From assembly GCF_004959775.1 (NCBI RefSeq), contig NZ_SJZG01000005.1:62001-126000 (forward strand): a stretch of 64,000 nt of DNA, written 5' to 3'. This DNA comes from Agromyces sp. H66. Its GTDB lineage: Bacteria; Actinomycetota; Actinomycetes; Actinomycetales; Microbacteriaceae. Each line of letters starts with the position of its first letter. Within the stretch, counting starts at the first letter, position 1. Positions 48,105 to 56,447 of this stretch are shown piece by piece. A model generated the notes under the pieces. That model saw only the letters and a program-made list of their open reading frames with translations, was not told the origin of the DNA and did no database searches. Made by a program: the position numbers and the translations under genes.

Positions 48105-48142
48105 ACGCTAGCGCGCGGGGGGACGGGTGTCTCGGGATTGAC
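48105..48142 (-). promoter_or_regulatory. GTCAA-box promoter of the second SRPBCC gene
   Basis: On the minus strand GTCAATCCCGAG (48142-48131) is followed after 32 nt by TAGCGT (48110-48105), the same hexamer as in the SDR promoter. Confidence 0.55.
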
Positions 48143-48250
48143 AGGCTGGGAACGCCCCGACCCGCGTCGCAGCGTCACAGAACGGCCGTGCGGATTGTCT
48201 TCATGTGTAGGTTCCGCGGTCACTGCATCGCCGGGCCGGAAGGGGAGACC

Positions 48251-48625
48251 ATGAGAATCGCCCGGCCATTGCATCACCGTGCCGTGCACGAGTTCCGCGA
48301 AGCCGCCGAGCACGGCGACACGGCGCGCCTTGCGTCGCTCCTGGACCCCGGTGTCGCCGTCGTCGTCGACGCCGGCGATCGCGAACACCCCGCGATCAGG
48401 GTGGTGCGCGGCGTCCACGACACACTCGTCCTGCTCTTGCACGGAATGGCGCCCAAGCCCGGCCTCGTCATCGACGAACGTTCCGTCAACGCGCAGGCCG
48501 GGCTCATCCTCAACCGGCACGACGAACCGATCGCGGCCATGACCATCGACTTCACCCGGGGTCTGATCACCATGGTGTGGATCCGATTGCGCCCCGAGAA
48601 ACTGCGTCACTGGGTCGAGGTGTGA
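48251..48625 (+). CDS. SnoaL/NTF2-like protein resembling sigma-factor C-terminal domain
   Basis: The 124-residue protein has an NTF2/SnoaL-like cone fold: HEFREAAEHGDTARLASLLD, GVAVVVDAGDREHPAIRVVR, and an ending ITMVWIRLRPEKLRHWVEV. The closest pattern is the SnoaL-like C-terminal domain of ECF41/SigJ-type sigma factors (LDPGVAVVVDAG, LNRHDEPIAAM), but no sigma region 2 or 4 is attached. It may regulate such a sigma factor or be a stand-alone remnant. A GGGGAG site precedes the ATG. TAGGTT at 48208-48213 is a possible -10. Confidence 0.72.
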   Translation: MRIARPLHHRAVHEFREAAEHGDTARLASLLDPGVAVVVDAGDREHPAIRVVRGVHDTLVLLLHGMAPKPGLVIDERSVNAQAGLILNRHDEPIAAMTIDFTRGLITMVWIRLRPEKLRHWVEV

Positions 48626-48646
48626 TCGGCCATACGACCGCGACCC

Positions 48647-49165
48647 TCACGCCGAGTCGCGGCCTGCGTCGCGCATCGCGGCCTCGTAGGCCGCCGCGAG
48701 CTGCTCACTCGGCCTCGGGGCGTTCGCGTCGGGACGCGGGATGCCGAGGTGCAGTTCGCGGAGCTCGTCCATCATGGCGTCGACGAGTTCGGGGCCGCCG
48801 TCGCGCAGCAGTTCGGCACGCACGCGCAGGCGCTGCTCGCCGTCGCGGTGCGCGAGGCCCCACGTGCCCAGCGCGGCCATGATCGGCAGCACTTGGATGC
48901 CCGCCTCGGTGAGCGAGTACATCGCCCGCTGGCCGCGGCGTGCGTCGTCGCGGGTGAGCAACCCGCCCTCGACGAGTCGCTTCAGCCGGCTGGCGAGGAT
49001 GTTCGTCGCGATGCCCTCTTCCGACCCGGCCACGAGCTCACGGAAATGCCGGCGGTTGCCGAACATGATGTCGCGGAGCACCAGCATCGTCCAGGGGTCG
49101 CCGAGCACCTCGACGGCGGCGTTGATCGCGCAGCCGGAACGCGGGGCGACTTCCATGGGATCCAT
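48647..49165 (-). CDS. HxlR-family transcriptional regulator
   Basis: The 172-residue protein has the HxlR winged helix: CAINAAVEVLGDPWTMLVLR, RRHFRELVAGSEEGIATNIL, ASRLKRLVEGGLLT and a wing (RRGQRAMYSLTEAG). A conserved N-terminal Cys (RSGC) is present, the usual thiol sensor of this family. ATG 49165 was chosen; TTG 49186 and ATG 49156 are in frame, the latter 7 nt after TACCAT. It is divergent from the reductase gene, and an inverted repeat between them is the likely operator. It probably controls both. Confidence 0.88.
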   Translation of the reverse strand: MDPMEVAPRSGCAINAAVEVLGDPWTMLVLRDIMFGNRRHFRELVAGSEEGIATNILASRLKRLVEGGLLTRDDARRGQRAMYSLTEAGIQVLPIMAALGTWGLAHRDGEQRLRVRAELLRDGGPELVDAMMDELRELHLGIPRPDANAPRPSEQLAAAYEAAMRDAGRDSA

Positions 49166-49173
49166 GGTAGTGG

Positions 49174-49186
49174 TTGCGGTTCGCAA
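49174..49186. promoter_or_regulatory. candidate HxlR operator
   Basis: TTGCG-GTT-CGCAA is a perfect 5-bp inverted repeat with a 3-bp centre, just upstream of the HxlR start and within the divergent promoter region. Spacing and symmetry suit a dimeric winged-helix regulator. Confidence 0.5.
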
Positions 49187-49244
49187 TCGGCTCGATTAGT
49201 GTGCGAGGTGCTTTCGATCAGCAATCACTTTGGAGGCCAGAAGG

Positions 49245-49907
49245 ATGTCACTCGTCCGAGTTCAGAATTTCTCCATCTCCCTCGACGGATTCGCCACCGG
49301 CGAGGGGCTCAGCCTCGACGCCCCATTCGGGCATGCCGGCGAACGGCTGCACGAGTGGATGTTCGCGACGCGCTTCGGCCACGAGATGCTGGGCGAGCCC
49401 GGTGGATCCGACGGTGTCGACAACGCGTTCGCCGAACGGCATGACAGCCTGGGCATCGGGGCCGAGATCATGGGCCGCGGCAAGTTCGGCCCGCAGACCG
49501 GCCCGTGGACCGACCTCGGCAGCGACGAGGAGTGGCGCGGGTGGTGGGGCGAGAACCCGCCGTTGCACACGCCGGTGTTCGTGCTGACCCACCACCCGCG
49601 GCCGTCGATCGAGATGGATGGCGGCACGGTCTTCCACTTCATCGACGCGTCCCCGCAGGATGCCCTCGCGCAGGCGCGCGAGGCTGCGGGCGACCGTGAC
49701 ATCCGTCTCGGCGGCGGCGCCACGATGATCCGCGAGTTCCTCGCGGCCGGGCTCGTGGATGTGCTGCACGTCGTGCAGGTTCCGATCGTGCTGGGTCGGG
49801 GCGTCCGCCTCTGGGACGGACTCGAAGGTCTCGAGAGCGGATACGACGTCGAACAGGTGTCGTCGCCGAGCGGCGTCACGCACATCACGTTCGCACGACG
49901 GGGATGA
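49245..49907 (+). CDS. dihydrofolate reductase family (RibD C-terminal-like) protein
   Basis: The 220-residue protein belongs to the RibD_C/DHFR-like reductase family: VQNFSISLDGFATGEGLSLD, EIMGRGKFGPQTGPW, FVLTHHPRPSIEMDGGTVFH, RLGGGATMIREFLAAGLVD and a closing strand. It is probably NADPH-dependent, with unknown substrate; similar proteins are often under HxlR or ArsR control in actinobacteria. GGAGG stands 8 nt before the ATG at 49245; an in-frame ATG at 49230 lies upstream of that site and was rejected. Confidence 0.9.
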   Translation: MSLVRVQNFSISLDGFATGEGLSLDAPFGHAGERLHEWMFATRFGHEMLGEPGGSDGVDNAFAERHDSLGIGAEIMGRGKFGPQTGPWTDLGSDEEWRGWWGENPPLHTPVFVLTHHPRPSIEMDGGTVFHFIDASPQDALAQAREAAGDRDIRLGGGATMIREFLAAGLVDVLHVVQVPIVLGRGVRLWDGLEGLESGYDVEQVSSPSGVTHITFARRG

Positions 49908-49926
49908 TCGCGGGAGCGAAAGGGAG

Positions 49927-50015
49927 CGGAGACGGCGGGATTTGAACCCGCGGTCCCCTTACGGGGACTCCACCTTAGCAGGGTGGTGCACTCGACCGGA
50001 CTATGCGACGTCTCC
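49927..50015 (-). tRNA. tRNA-Ser (anticodon GCT)
   Basis: The 89-nt class II tRNA has acceptor GGAGACG/CGTCTCC, anticodon stem CCACC/GGTGG with loop CTGCTAA (anticodon GCT), a long variable arm (GTCCCCGTAAGGGGAC) and T-loop GGTTCAAATCC. Discriminator G73; CCA not encoded. A TATGAT hexamer lies 31 bp upstream on the minus strand. Confidence 0.95.
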
Positions 50016-50100
50016 TCGCGCGACGCTTGCGCGCACGCGATTGCCATCATAACCCGCAGTCGGCGCCGAAGCGATTCGAGTCGACATCGGGCGGATGCCG

Positions 50101-51390
50101 CTACTGATCGTCGAGCGTGCGACCGGCCGAGCACCGCACGTCGGCCGCGGTCTGGCCGGTCACGTCGCTCGGCAGCGCCTCGGCCGTCGGGGCGGGAGCG
50201 GCAGGATCGGCGGGAGCCTCCTCGGCGGGCGCCTCCTCGGCGGGCGCCTCCTCGGGCGGCGGCGCGTTCGGGTCGGCGGTCGACGCAAAGGAGGCTTCCT
50301 GGGCGGCCGGGTCGAAGATGACCGGCGTGTCGTTCTGGAGCGCCAGGTTCACGATCTCGGCCGATTCACCGGGAATCAGGGCACCGCCGTCCTCGGTGTA
50401 CCCCGTCGGGTACTGGATGAACGCGATCTTGGCGAGGTCGGTGTCCTTCACCGCCTTGGCGATGGAGATCATTCGCGTCGGATCCATGAGGCTGTCAGAG
50501 AGCTGCATGTTCTGGAGCGCCGCCTTGGCGATGGAGAAGAGCTTCGTCGGGTCGGTCAGCGTTCCCTCCGCCTGCAGCTCACGCGCGAGCGCCGACATGA
50601 AGACCTGCTGGTTGGAGATGCGGCCGAGGTCGCTGCCGTCGCCGACGCCGTAGCGGGTGCGGAGGAACTGCAGCGCCTGCACACCCTTCAGTTCATGCAT
50701 GCCGGCCGGGAGGAACAGGTCGGTGTGGGTGTCCTCGATGGGCTCGGCGACACAGACGTCGACACCGCCGACGGCCTCGGAGATCGCTGCGGCGCCCAGG
50801 AACTGCACGATTCCCGCGAAGAGAATGGGCACGCCGGTCAGCTCCTCGACGGTCTTCACGACGCAGGGCATGCCCCCGTACTCGAGTATCGAGTTGATCT
50901 TCACGTCGTACTGCTCCCAGAGCTCCTCGCCGGACTCGGGATCGGTGCAGCCCCCTGGCACATCGACGAGCATGTCGCGCGGGAAGCTCACGACGGACGC
51001 GTGGCTGTGGTCCTCGGAGATGTGGAGGAGGAGGTTGACGTCGTTGAGCACGCCCTGCTCTTCTTCGGGGTCACCGAAGCCGTCGCCCTGGCCCTCGCGG
51101 CTGTCGCTGCCGATGATGAGCAGGTTGAGACCACCCTCGATCGCGCCGACGTCGGGCACGCCCTCGAGCGCCGCCTCGTTGCCCAACGTCACGGTGGGCT
51201 TCGCGGTGGCCGCCAGATCGAGCGCCGCGTACGCGGCGACCGCGGAACCCGAGACCAGCGTCACGGCGACGACGGAACCCACGATCTTCGCGAGGGTCTG
51301 CCAGGTGCCGTGGCGCTTCAGGCGACCATGACGTGCGACGGAGGGAGCTTTCGCGGAGCGGCGTGAGGTCTGGGGCAGATCCTGGTTCAA
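50101..51390 (-). CDS. LytR-CpsA-Psr (LCP) family cell-wall ligase, paralogue 1
   Basis: The 429-residue membrane-anchored enzyme probably attaches glycopolymers to peptidoglycan. A short cytosolic N-terminus precedes one membrane helix (IVGSVVAVTLVSGSAVAAYA). The LCP domain has IGSDSREG, SFPRDMLVDVP, GGVDVCVAEP and LQFLRTRYGVGDGSDLGRI, with the usual Arg/Asp catalytic set. The C-terminal tail has an EEAPA repeat and ends DVTGQTAADVRCS. The start is a TTG (51390), supported by AGGAGAGG 7 nt upstream. Very similar to paralogue 2 at 51645-52928. Confidence 0.92.
   Translation of the reverse strand: MNQDLPQTSRRSAKAPSVARHGRLKRHGTWQTLAKIVGSVVAVTLVSGSAVAAYAALDLAATAKPTVTLGNEAALEGVPDVGAIEGGLNLLIIGSDSREGQGDGFGDPEEEQGVLNDVNLLLHISEDHSHASVVSFPRDMLVDVPGGCTDPESGEELWEQYDVKINSILEYGGMPCVVKTVEELTGVPILFAGIVQFLGAAAISEAVGGVDVCVAEPIEDTHTDLFLPAGMHELKGVQALQFLRTRYGVGDGSDLGRISNQQVFMSALARELQAEGTLTDPTKLFSIAKAALQNMQLSDSLMDPTRMISIAKAVKDTDLAKIAFIQYPTGYTEDGGALIPGESAEIVNLALQNDTPVIFDPAAQEASFASTADPNAPPPEEAPAEEAPAEEAPADPAAPAPTAEALPSDVTGQTAADVRCSAGRTLDDQ
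50216..50260. repeat. 15-bp tandem repeat in LCP gene
   Basis: Three 15-bp units (GCCTCCTCGGCGGGC, the last one slightly changed) encode EEAPA repeats in the LCP tail. Copy number is likely to vary between strains. Confidence 0.75.
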
Positions 51391-51446
51391 CCGGGTTCCT
51401 CTCCTGTCATTCCGTCGTGCCTCGAGCCGATTCGTTCATTCCTGCG

Positions 51447-51531
51447 CGGAGGGCGTGGGATTCGAACCCACGAGGCATTGCTGCCCACTGGTTTTCAAGA
51501 CCAGCTCCATCGGCCGCTCGGACAGCCCTCC
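51447..51531 (-). tRNA. tRNA-Ser (anticodon TGA)
   Basis: The 85-nt class II tRNA has acceptor GGAGGGC with a near-perfect complement, anticodon stem CTGGT/ACCAG with loop CTTGAAA (anticodon TGA), a long variable arm and T-loop GGTTCGAATCC. CCA is not encoded. It lies between the two LCP genes. TAGAAT at 51582-51587 on the minus strand is a possible -10. Confidence 0.95.
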
Positions 51532-51644
51532 TCTGCGGCACATCGAGCCCCACGAGGGACGGCGACGTGCGGCAGGCCCCGATTCTAGCCGAAGCGCATT
51601 TCAACGGGAGCCTTCCAGCCCTGGCTGGGAGGGTGCTGAGGCCG

Positions 51645-52928
51645 TCAGCCCTCGTTCGCGGTCGAGCAGCGCACCTCGGCGGCAGTCAGTCCGGTGACGT
51701 CGCCGGGCAGCACCTCGGCGGGCGGGCTCGTCGGACCGGGGGTGGCGGAAGCGTCGCCGGGGGGCGCGGAGGCGTCACCAGGCGTCGGCGCCGGCTCCAC
51801 CGGCTGCGCGTTCGGCTCGGTGACGGTGCCGAACTCCGCGTTGGAGGTCGCATCGGGGTCGAGCGCCACTGGCCGGTCGGCCTGCAGCGCCGCGTTGAGC
51901 ACGGCCGCCGACTCCGTGGGGATCACCGCGGAGGAGTCCCAGGTGTACGCGGTCGGATACTGCACGAACGCGATCTTCGAGAGATCGACGTCCTGCAGGG
52001 TTCTCGCGATCGACACGAGCTGCACCGGGTTCTGCAGGGCGGTCGACAGAGTCATGTTCGAGAGCACGGCCTTCGCGATCGAATACAGCTTCGCCGGATC
52101 GCTGAGCGTCCCCGAGCTCTGCAGCGTCCGCATCAGCGACGCGAGGAACGTCTGCTGGTTCGAGATGCGACCGAGGTCGCTGCCATCGCCCACGCCATGG
52201 CGCACACGCAGGAATTGGAGCGCGTCCATGCCGGAAAGGGTATGCGTCCCGGCCGCGAGCTGCACGCCCGTGTAGTCGTCGCTGATCGGCTCGGCGACAC
52301 AGACCTCCACGCCGCCGACGGCCGACGACAGCGCGGCGACGCCGTAGAACTCGACGATGCCGCCGACCGGGATCTGCACGCCGGTGAGCTGCTCGATGGT
52401 CGACGCGACGCAGCCGAGCCCGCCCCACGCCAGCACCTCGTTGAGCTTCGCCTCGTACAGTTCGGGCAGGAGCGTGGCCGGATCCTGGGGATCCGGACAT
52501 GCGGGCACGTTCACGAGCATGTCGCGCGGAAAGCTCACGACCTCGACGTGCGAGTGGTCCTGCGAGATGTGCAGCAGCATCGTGACGTCGTTCAGCACTG
52601 CCGAGTCCACCTCGGGGTCGCCGAATGCGCCGTCGTCGGGGCGCTTGTCGCTGCCGACGAGCACGAAGTTGAGGCCGCCCTCCATGGCGCCGATGTCGGG
52701 CACGCCCTCGAGCATCTTCTCGCTCTCGAGTTCGACGGGGGGCTTCACCGAGTTGAGCAGGTCGATCGCCGCATAGGACGCGACGGCGGTGGCGCTCACG
52801 GCCAGCACACCGACGACGGATGCCGCGATCTTCGCGTAGGTGACCCAGGTGCCGTGCCGCGGCATCCGCGCGTGCCGCGCCGGAACGGCAGGTTCGGCCG
52901 CGGTCTCGCGCATGCGCGACGTCGTCAC
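51645..52928 (-). CDS. LytR-CpsA-Psr (LCP) family cell-wall ligase, paralogue 2
   Basis: The 427-residue protein has the same plan as paralogue 1: basic N-terminus, membrane helix (IAASVVGVLAVSATAVASYA), LCP domain (VGSDKRPDD, SFPRDMLVNVP, GGVEVCVAEPIS, LQFLRVRHGVGDGSDLGRI) and a Pro/Ala-rich tail ending DVTGLTAAEVRCS. The shared Cys-containing tail suggests an old tandem duplication, with a tRNA-Ser now between the copies. The GTG start has a GGGAGGGG site before it. Function in wall glycopolymer transfer follows from the family. Confidence 0.92.
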   Translation of the reverse strand: MTTSRMRETAAEPAVPARHARMPRHGTWVTYAKIAASVVGVLAVSATAVASYAAIDLLNSVKPPVELESEKMLEGVPDIGAMEGGLNFVLVGSDKRPDDGAFGDPEVDSAVLNDVTMLLHISQDHSHVEVVSFPRDMLVNVPACPDPQDPATLLPELYEAKLNEVLAWGGLGCVASTIEQLTGVQIPVGGIVEFYGVAALSSAVGGVEVCVAEPISDDYTGVQLAAGTHTLSGMDALQFLRVRHGVGDGSDLGRISNQQTFLASLMRTLQSSGTLSDPAKLYSIAKAVLSNMTLSTALQNPVQLVSIARTLQDVDLSKIAFVQYPTAYTWDSSAVIPTESAAVLNAALQADRPVALDPDATSNAEFGTVTEPNAQPVEPAPTPGDASAPPGDASATPGPTSPPAEVLPGDVTGLTAAEVRCSTANEG

Positions 52929-52988
52929 GGTGCCCCCTCCCGTTGCGCCGATTCTATCCGGCGCACCTGAGCGACCGCCGGATGCGGG

Positions 52989-53819
52989 TCAGGGCAGCGA
53001 ATCGAGCACCGAGGCGAGCCCCGCGTGATGGATGTCGGCGGTGACCTCGTCGGCGGCCGCCCGCACCTCGTCGGGTGCCTGCCCCATGGCGACGGATCGC
53101 CCGGCGGCGCCCGCCCACGTGAACATCTCGATGTCGTTGCGGCCGTCGCCGACGGCGATCACCCGATGAAGCGGCAGGTCGAGCCAGCCGCGCACGCGCT
53201 CGAGCGCGGTCGCCTTGCTGACCCCGTCGGGAGCGATGTCGAGCCACGCCGTCCAGCCGATGGCGTAGCTGACCTGGTGCAGGCCCATGTCGTCGACGAG
53301 TTGCAGGAACTCCTCGAGCTCATGGTCGGGCGAGATCACGACCACGCGGGTCGCGCGCCGGTCGAGGAGCTCCTCGAAGGTGACCTGCCGCGCGTTGTCG
53401 AGGTTCCAGTCGCTCATGCCCTCGGTGTAGAAGCGGAAGCCGTCGGGCACCTCGACCATGAACCGTCCGCTCGGCAAGTGGGTGCGGATGCGCTCGAGCA
53501 CGGCGGTCGGGTCGAACGTCTCGACATGCGCCTGCGTGTACCCATCGGATGACGCGTCGTCGCGCTGCATCGTGATGGCGCCGTTGGCGCACACGACATA
53601 TTCGGGAGCGAGGCCGAGCCGCTCGAGCACCGGTCCGGTGGTGGCCCACGAGCGCCCGGTCGCGAGCGTCACCTCGTGACCACGCGCCACCGCGGAGGTG
53701 ACCGCCTCGGCCACGCGCTCGTCGATCGTCTCGTCCTCGTGCATGATCGTGCCGTCGACGTCGAGGGCGACCAGCCAGGGCTCGGCCGCGGCGTGGGCCT
53801 GCGGCATCCGCTCGCTCAC
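52989..53819 (-). CDS. HAD-superfamily hydrolase (Cof-type)
   Basis: The 276-residue Cof/HAD-IIB phosphatase has motif [13 protein letters not shown], motif [10 protein letters not shown], motif III Lys in DGVSKATAL and motif [15 protein letters not shown]. It likely removes phosphate from a small metabolite. The GTG start at 53819 overlaps the stop of serS by 4 bp (GTGA), so it is coupled to serS. The substrate is unknown. Confidence 0.92.
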   Translation of the reverse strand: MSERMPQAHAAAEPWLVALDVDGTIMHEDETIDERVAEAVTSAVARGHEVTLATGRSWATTGPVLERLGLAPEYVVCANGAITMQRDDASSDGYTQAHVETFDPTAVLERIRTHLPSGRFMVEVPDGFRFYTEGMSDWNLDNARQVTFEELLDRRATRVVVISPDHELEEFLQLVDDMGLHQVSYAIGWTAWLDIAPDGVSKATALERVRGWLDLPLHRVIAVGDGRNDIEMFTWAGAAGRSVAMGQAPDEVRAAADEVTADIHHAGLASVLDSLP

Positions 53820-55084
53820 CGTGCGACGGGCTCCAGCAGCTCGAGGCCGCCGAGGTAGCCGCGCAGCGCCTCGGGCACGACGACCGTGCCGTCGGCCTGC
53901 TGGTGCGTCTCGAGGATCGCGACGATCCAGCGCGTCGTCGCGAGTGTGCCGTTGAGCGTGGCGACGGGCGCGGTCTTGCCGCCGTCCGTGCGGTGCCGGA
54001 TGTCGAGGCGGCGCGACTGGAAGGTCGTGCAGTTCGAGGTGGAGGTGAGCTCCCGATACCGCTCCTGCGTGGGCACCCAGGCCTCGACGTCGTACTTGCG
54101 CGCGGCGCTGGAGCCCAGGTCGCCCGCCGCGGTGTCGATGACGCGGTACGCGAGGCCGAGGCTCTGCAGCATCTCCTCCTGCCATGCCAGGAGCCGCTCG
54201 TGCTCCGCCTCGGCATCGGCGGGATCGACGTAGCTGAACATCTCGAGCTTGTTGAACTGGTGCACCCGGATGATGCCGCGGGTGTCCTTGCCGCCGCTGC
54301 CCGCCTCGCGCCGATAGCACGTCGACCAGCCCGCGTACCGGATCGGGCCGTTCGACAGGTCAAGGATCTCGTCGGCGTGGTACCCGGCGAGCGCGACCTC
54401 GCTCGTGCCGGTGAGGTAGAGCTCGTCGTCGGGCAGGTAGTAGATCTCGTCGGAGTGCGCCCCGAGGAACCCGGTGCCCTGCATGATCTCGGGCCGCACG
54501 AGCGTCGGCGTGATGAGCGGCGTGAATCCGGCCGCGAGCGCGCGGTCGAGGCCCATCGTCATGAGCGCCAGTTCGAGACGCGCCCCGATGCCCTTGAGGT
54601 AGTGGAAGCGCGCACCCGAGACCTTCGCGCCGCGCTGCATGTCGATGGCGTCGAGGAGCTCGCCGATCTCGAGGTGATCGCGGGGCTCGAACCCGAACGC
54701 CGGGATGTCGCCGACCTCCTTGAGCACGTTGTAGTCGTCTTCGCCGCCTCCGGGCACGCCGTCGATGACGACGTTGCCGATGCGCTGCACGACCTCGATG
54801 AACTCGGAATCCGCGTCGCTCGCGGCCTGGTTCGCGGCCTTGACGCGAGCGGCGAGCTCCTGCGCCTGCGACACGAGGGCGGCCTTCGCCTCCTTCGGCG
54901 CCTGCGCGACCTGCTTGCTGAACGCGTTCTGCTCGGCACGCAAGGACTCGAACACGGCGATCGCGGTGCGGCGCGCGGCATCCGCTTCGACGGCCGCGTC
55001 GACGAGCGCTGTGGACTCGCCGCGCAGCTCCTGCGAACGCTTGATCAGCTGGGGGTTCTCGCGGAGCAGCACAGGGTCGATCAC
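53816..55084 (-). CDS. serS: seryl-tRNA synthetase
   Basis: The 422-residue class II synthetase starts [20 protein letters not shown], then has the long antiparallel coiled-coil arm (about residues 30-105) that binds the tRNA-Ser variable arm. The core follows with motif 2 ([21 protein letters not shown] region) and motif 3 at the C-terminus ([15 protein letters not shown]). GTG 55084 follows TAGACT by 7 nt on the minus strand (leaderless), excluding a longer frame from 55213. Two tRNA-Ser genes lie 2.3 and 3.8 kb downstream on the same strand. Confidence 0.96.
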   Translation of the reverse strand: MIDPVLLRENPQLIKRSQELRGESTALVDAAVEADAARRTAIAVFESLRAEQNAFSKQVAQAPKEAKAALVSQAQELAARVKAANQAASDADSEFIEVVQRIGNVVIDGVPGGGEDDYNVLKEVGDIPAFGFEPRDHLEIGELLDAIDMQRGAKVSGARFHYLKGIGARLELALMTMGLDRALAAGFTPLITPTLVRPEIMQGTGFLGAHSDEIYYLPDDELYLTGTSEVALAGYHADEILDLSNGPIRYAGWSTCYRREAGSGGKDTRGIIRVHQFNKLEMFSYVDPADAEAEHERLLAWQEEMLQSLGLAYRVIDTAAGDLGSSAARKYDVEAWVPTQERYRELTSTSNCTTFQSRRLDIRHRTDGGKTAPVATLNGTLATTRWIVAILETHQQADGTVVVPEALRGYLGGLELLEPVAR

Positions 55085-55167
55085 CCGAGCAAGTCTAGTC
55101 GCGGCATCCGTGGCGTCCGCGTGCCCGAACGGGCCGTCTCGCAGGCGAATGCAATACCGTTGGCTTC

Positions 55168-56178
55168 GTGGCGGCGGGTGCGAACGACCAGGTGACGGAT
55201 GCCGCGGCGGCACGTCCGAGGGCTGCGGTCATCTACAACCCGACGAAGAGCGGGCTCGACGAGTTGCGTGATGCCGTGGCCCGCGCCGAGCGCCTGCAGG
55301 AGTTCGCGCCGTCGCTGTGGCTGGAGACCGCCGTCGACGACCCCGGCAAGGGCATGGCGCAGGAGGCGCTCGCGGCCGGCGTCGATCTCGTCATCGCCGT
55401 CGGCGGCGACGGCACGGTGCGAGCGGTCGCGGCCGCCCTTCGCGACACGGGCATGCCGCTCGGGCTCGTGCCGCTCGGCACGGGCAACCTGTTCGCGCGC
55501 AACCTCGGCATCCCCGTGAACGACCAGTTCGACGCGGTCGTGCTCGCGTTCTCGGGGCTCGACCGCGCCGTCGACGTGCTCGTGGCCCACCTGACCCGCC
55601 CCGACGGGAGCACCGAATCGCACGTGTCACTCGTGATGAGCGGCATCGGCATCGACGCGACCATGATCGCGACCACCAACCCCGAACTGAAGCGACGCGT
55701 CGGCTGGCTCGCCTACGTCGACGCCGGGCTGCGCGCGATCCCCGCGTCGAAGCCGTTCCGCGCCGTGCACCGCATGGACGGAGGGCGCCCCCACCGGTCG
55801 CGCCTCTCGAGCATGCTCATCGCCAACCTCGGGTACCTGCCCGGCAACCTCGAGCTCATCCCCGACGCCGAGCTCGACGACGGGCACCTCGACGTCGTGC
55901 GGCTGCAGCCGCGCAACGCCTGGGGCTGGCTGCTCATCTGGCGCAAGGTCGCGTGGGAGAACCGGGTGCTCGCCAAGACGGCGCTCGGTCGCCAGCTCAT
56001 CGACCTCACGGGCGGCAACCGTCGGCGGGAGATCGTCTACTCGCGCGGCCGGTCGGTCGACGTCTCGATCGAGGGAGAACCCCAGGAGGTCGAGATCGAC
56101 GGCGAGGAGTTCGGCGTCGTGACGGCGGCGCGCTTCGTCGTCGCCCCCGCCGCGCTCATCGTTCGCGTCGAACGGTAG
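55168..56178 (+). CDS. diacylglycerol kinase family lipid kinase, paralogue 2
   Basis: The 336-residue protein is a DAGK-catalytic lipid kinase: [56 protein letters not shown], and [19 protein letters not shown] near the end. It is clearly homologous to the gene at 46611-47591. The GTG start follows TACCGT by 7 nt (leaderless). It is divergent from serS. Its 3' end overlaps a convergent membrane-protein gene by 142 bp. Confidence 0.92.
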   Translation: MAAGANDQVTDAAAARPRAAVIYNPTKSGLDELRDAVARAERLQEFAPSLWLETAVDDPGKGMAQEALAAGVDLVIAVGGDGTVRAVAAALRDTGMPLGLVPLGTGNLFARNLGIPVNDQFDAVVLAFSGLDRAVDVLVAHLTRPDGSTESHVSLVMSGIGIDATMIATTNPELKRRVGWLAYVDAGLRAIPASKPFRAVHRMDGGRPHRSRLSSMLIANLGYLPGNLELIPDAELDDGHLDVVRLQPRNAWGWLLIWRKVAWENRVLAKTALGRQLIDLTGGNRRREIVYSRGRSVDVSIEGEPQEVEIDGEEFGVVTAARFVVAPAALIVRVER

Positions 56179-56447
56179 CGGCCCGGGCCCGGTCGGCTCG
56201 ATGCCGCCGCGACGATGATGAAGCCCAGCGTCGCCGAGACGGCCAGCATCGTCGCGGGTTCCGCGATGTACTGGGCGACCTGGAAGAACCGCTGCTCCCA
56301 GAGCTGCTCCTCGGTGGGCTCGCCCTGCCACGAGGTGCCCTGGAAGTCGACCATGAAGCCGAGCGCCCAGGTCGCCGCGAACACCGACACCACCACCGCG
56401 GCCGCGAGCACGAGGGCGGCAGGATTGCGAAGCAGCTTCCGCGTCAC
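56037..56447 (-). CDS. small membrane protein with antisense-overlapping tail
   Basis: The 136-residue frame has two or three membrane segments in its first 85 residues (AALVLAAAVVVSVFAATWAL; AVSATLGFIIVAAAS). A Ser/Thr-rich tail of about 50 residues then lies antisense to the end of the kinase gene. The GTG start overlaps the stop of the preceding gene (GTGA), so the two are co-translated. The tail is low-complexity and may simply be the result of a lost stop codon. Function unknown. Confidence 0.75.
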   Translation of the reverse strand: MTRKLLRNPAALVLAAAVVVSVFAATWALGFMVDFQGTSWQGEPTEEQLWEQRFFQVAQYIAEPATMLAVSATLGFIIVAAASSRPGPGRYRSTRTMSAAGATTKRAAVTTPNSSPSISTSWGSPSIETSTDRPRE

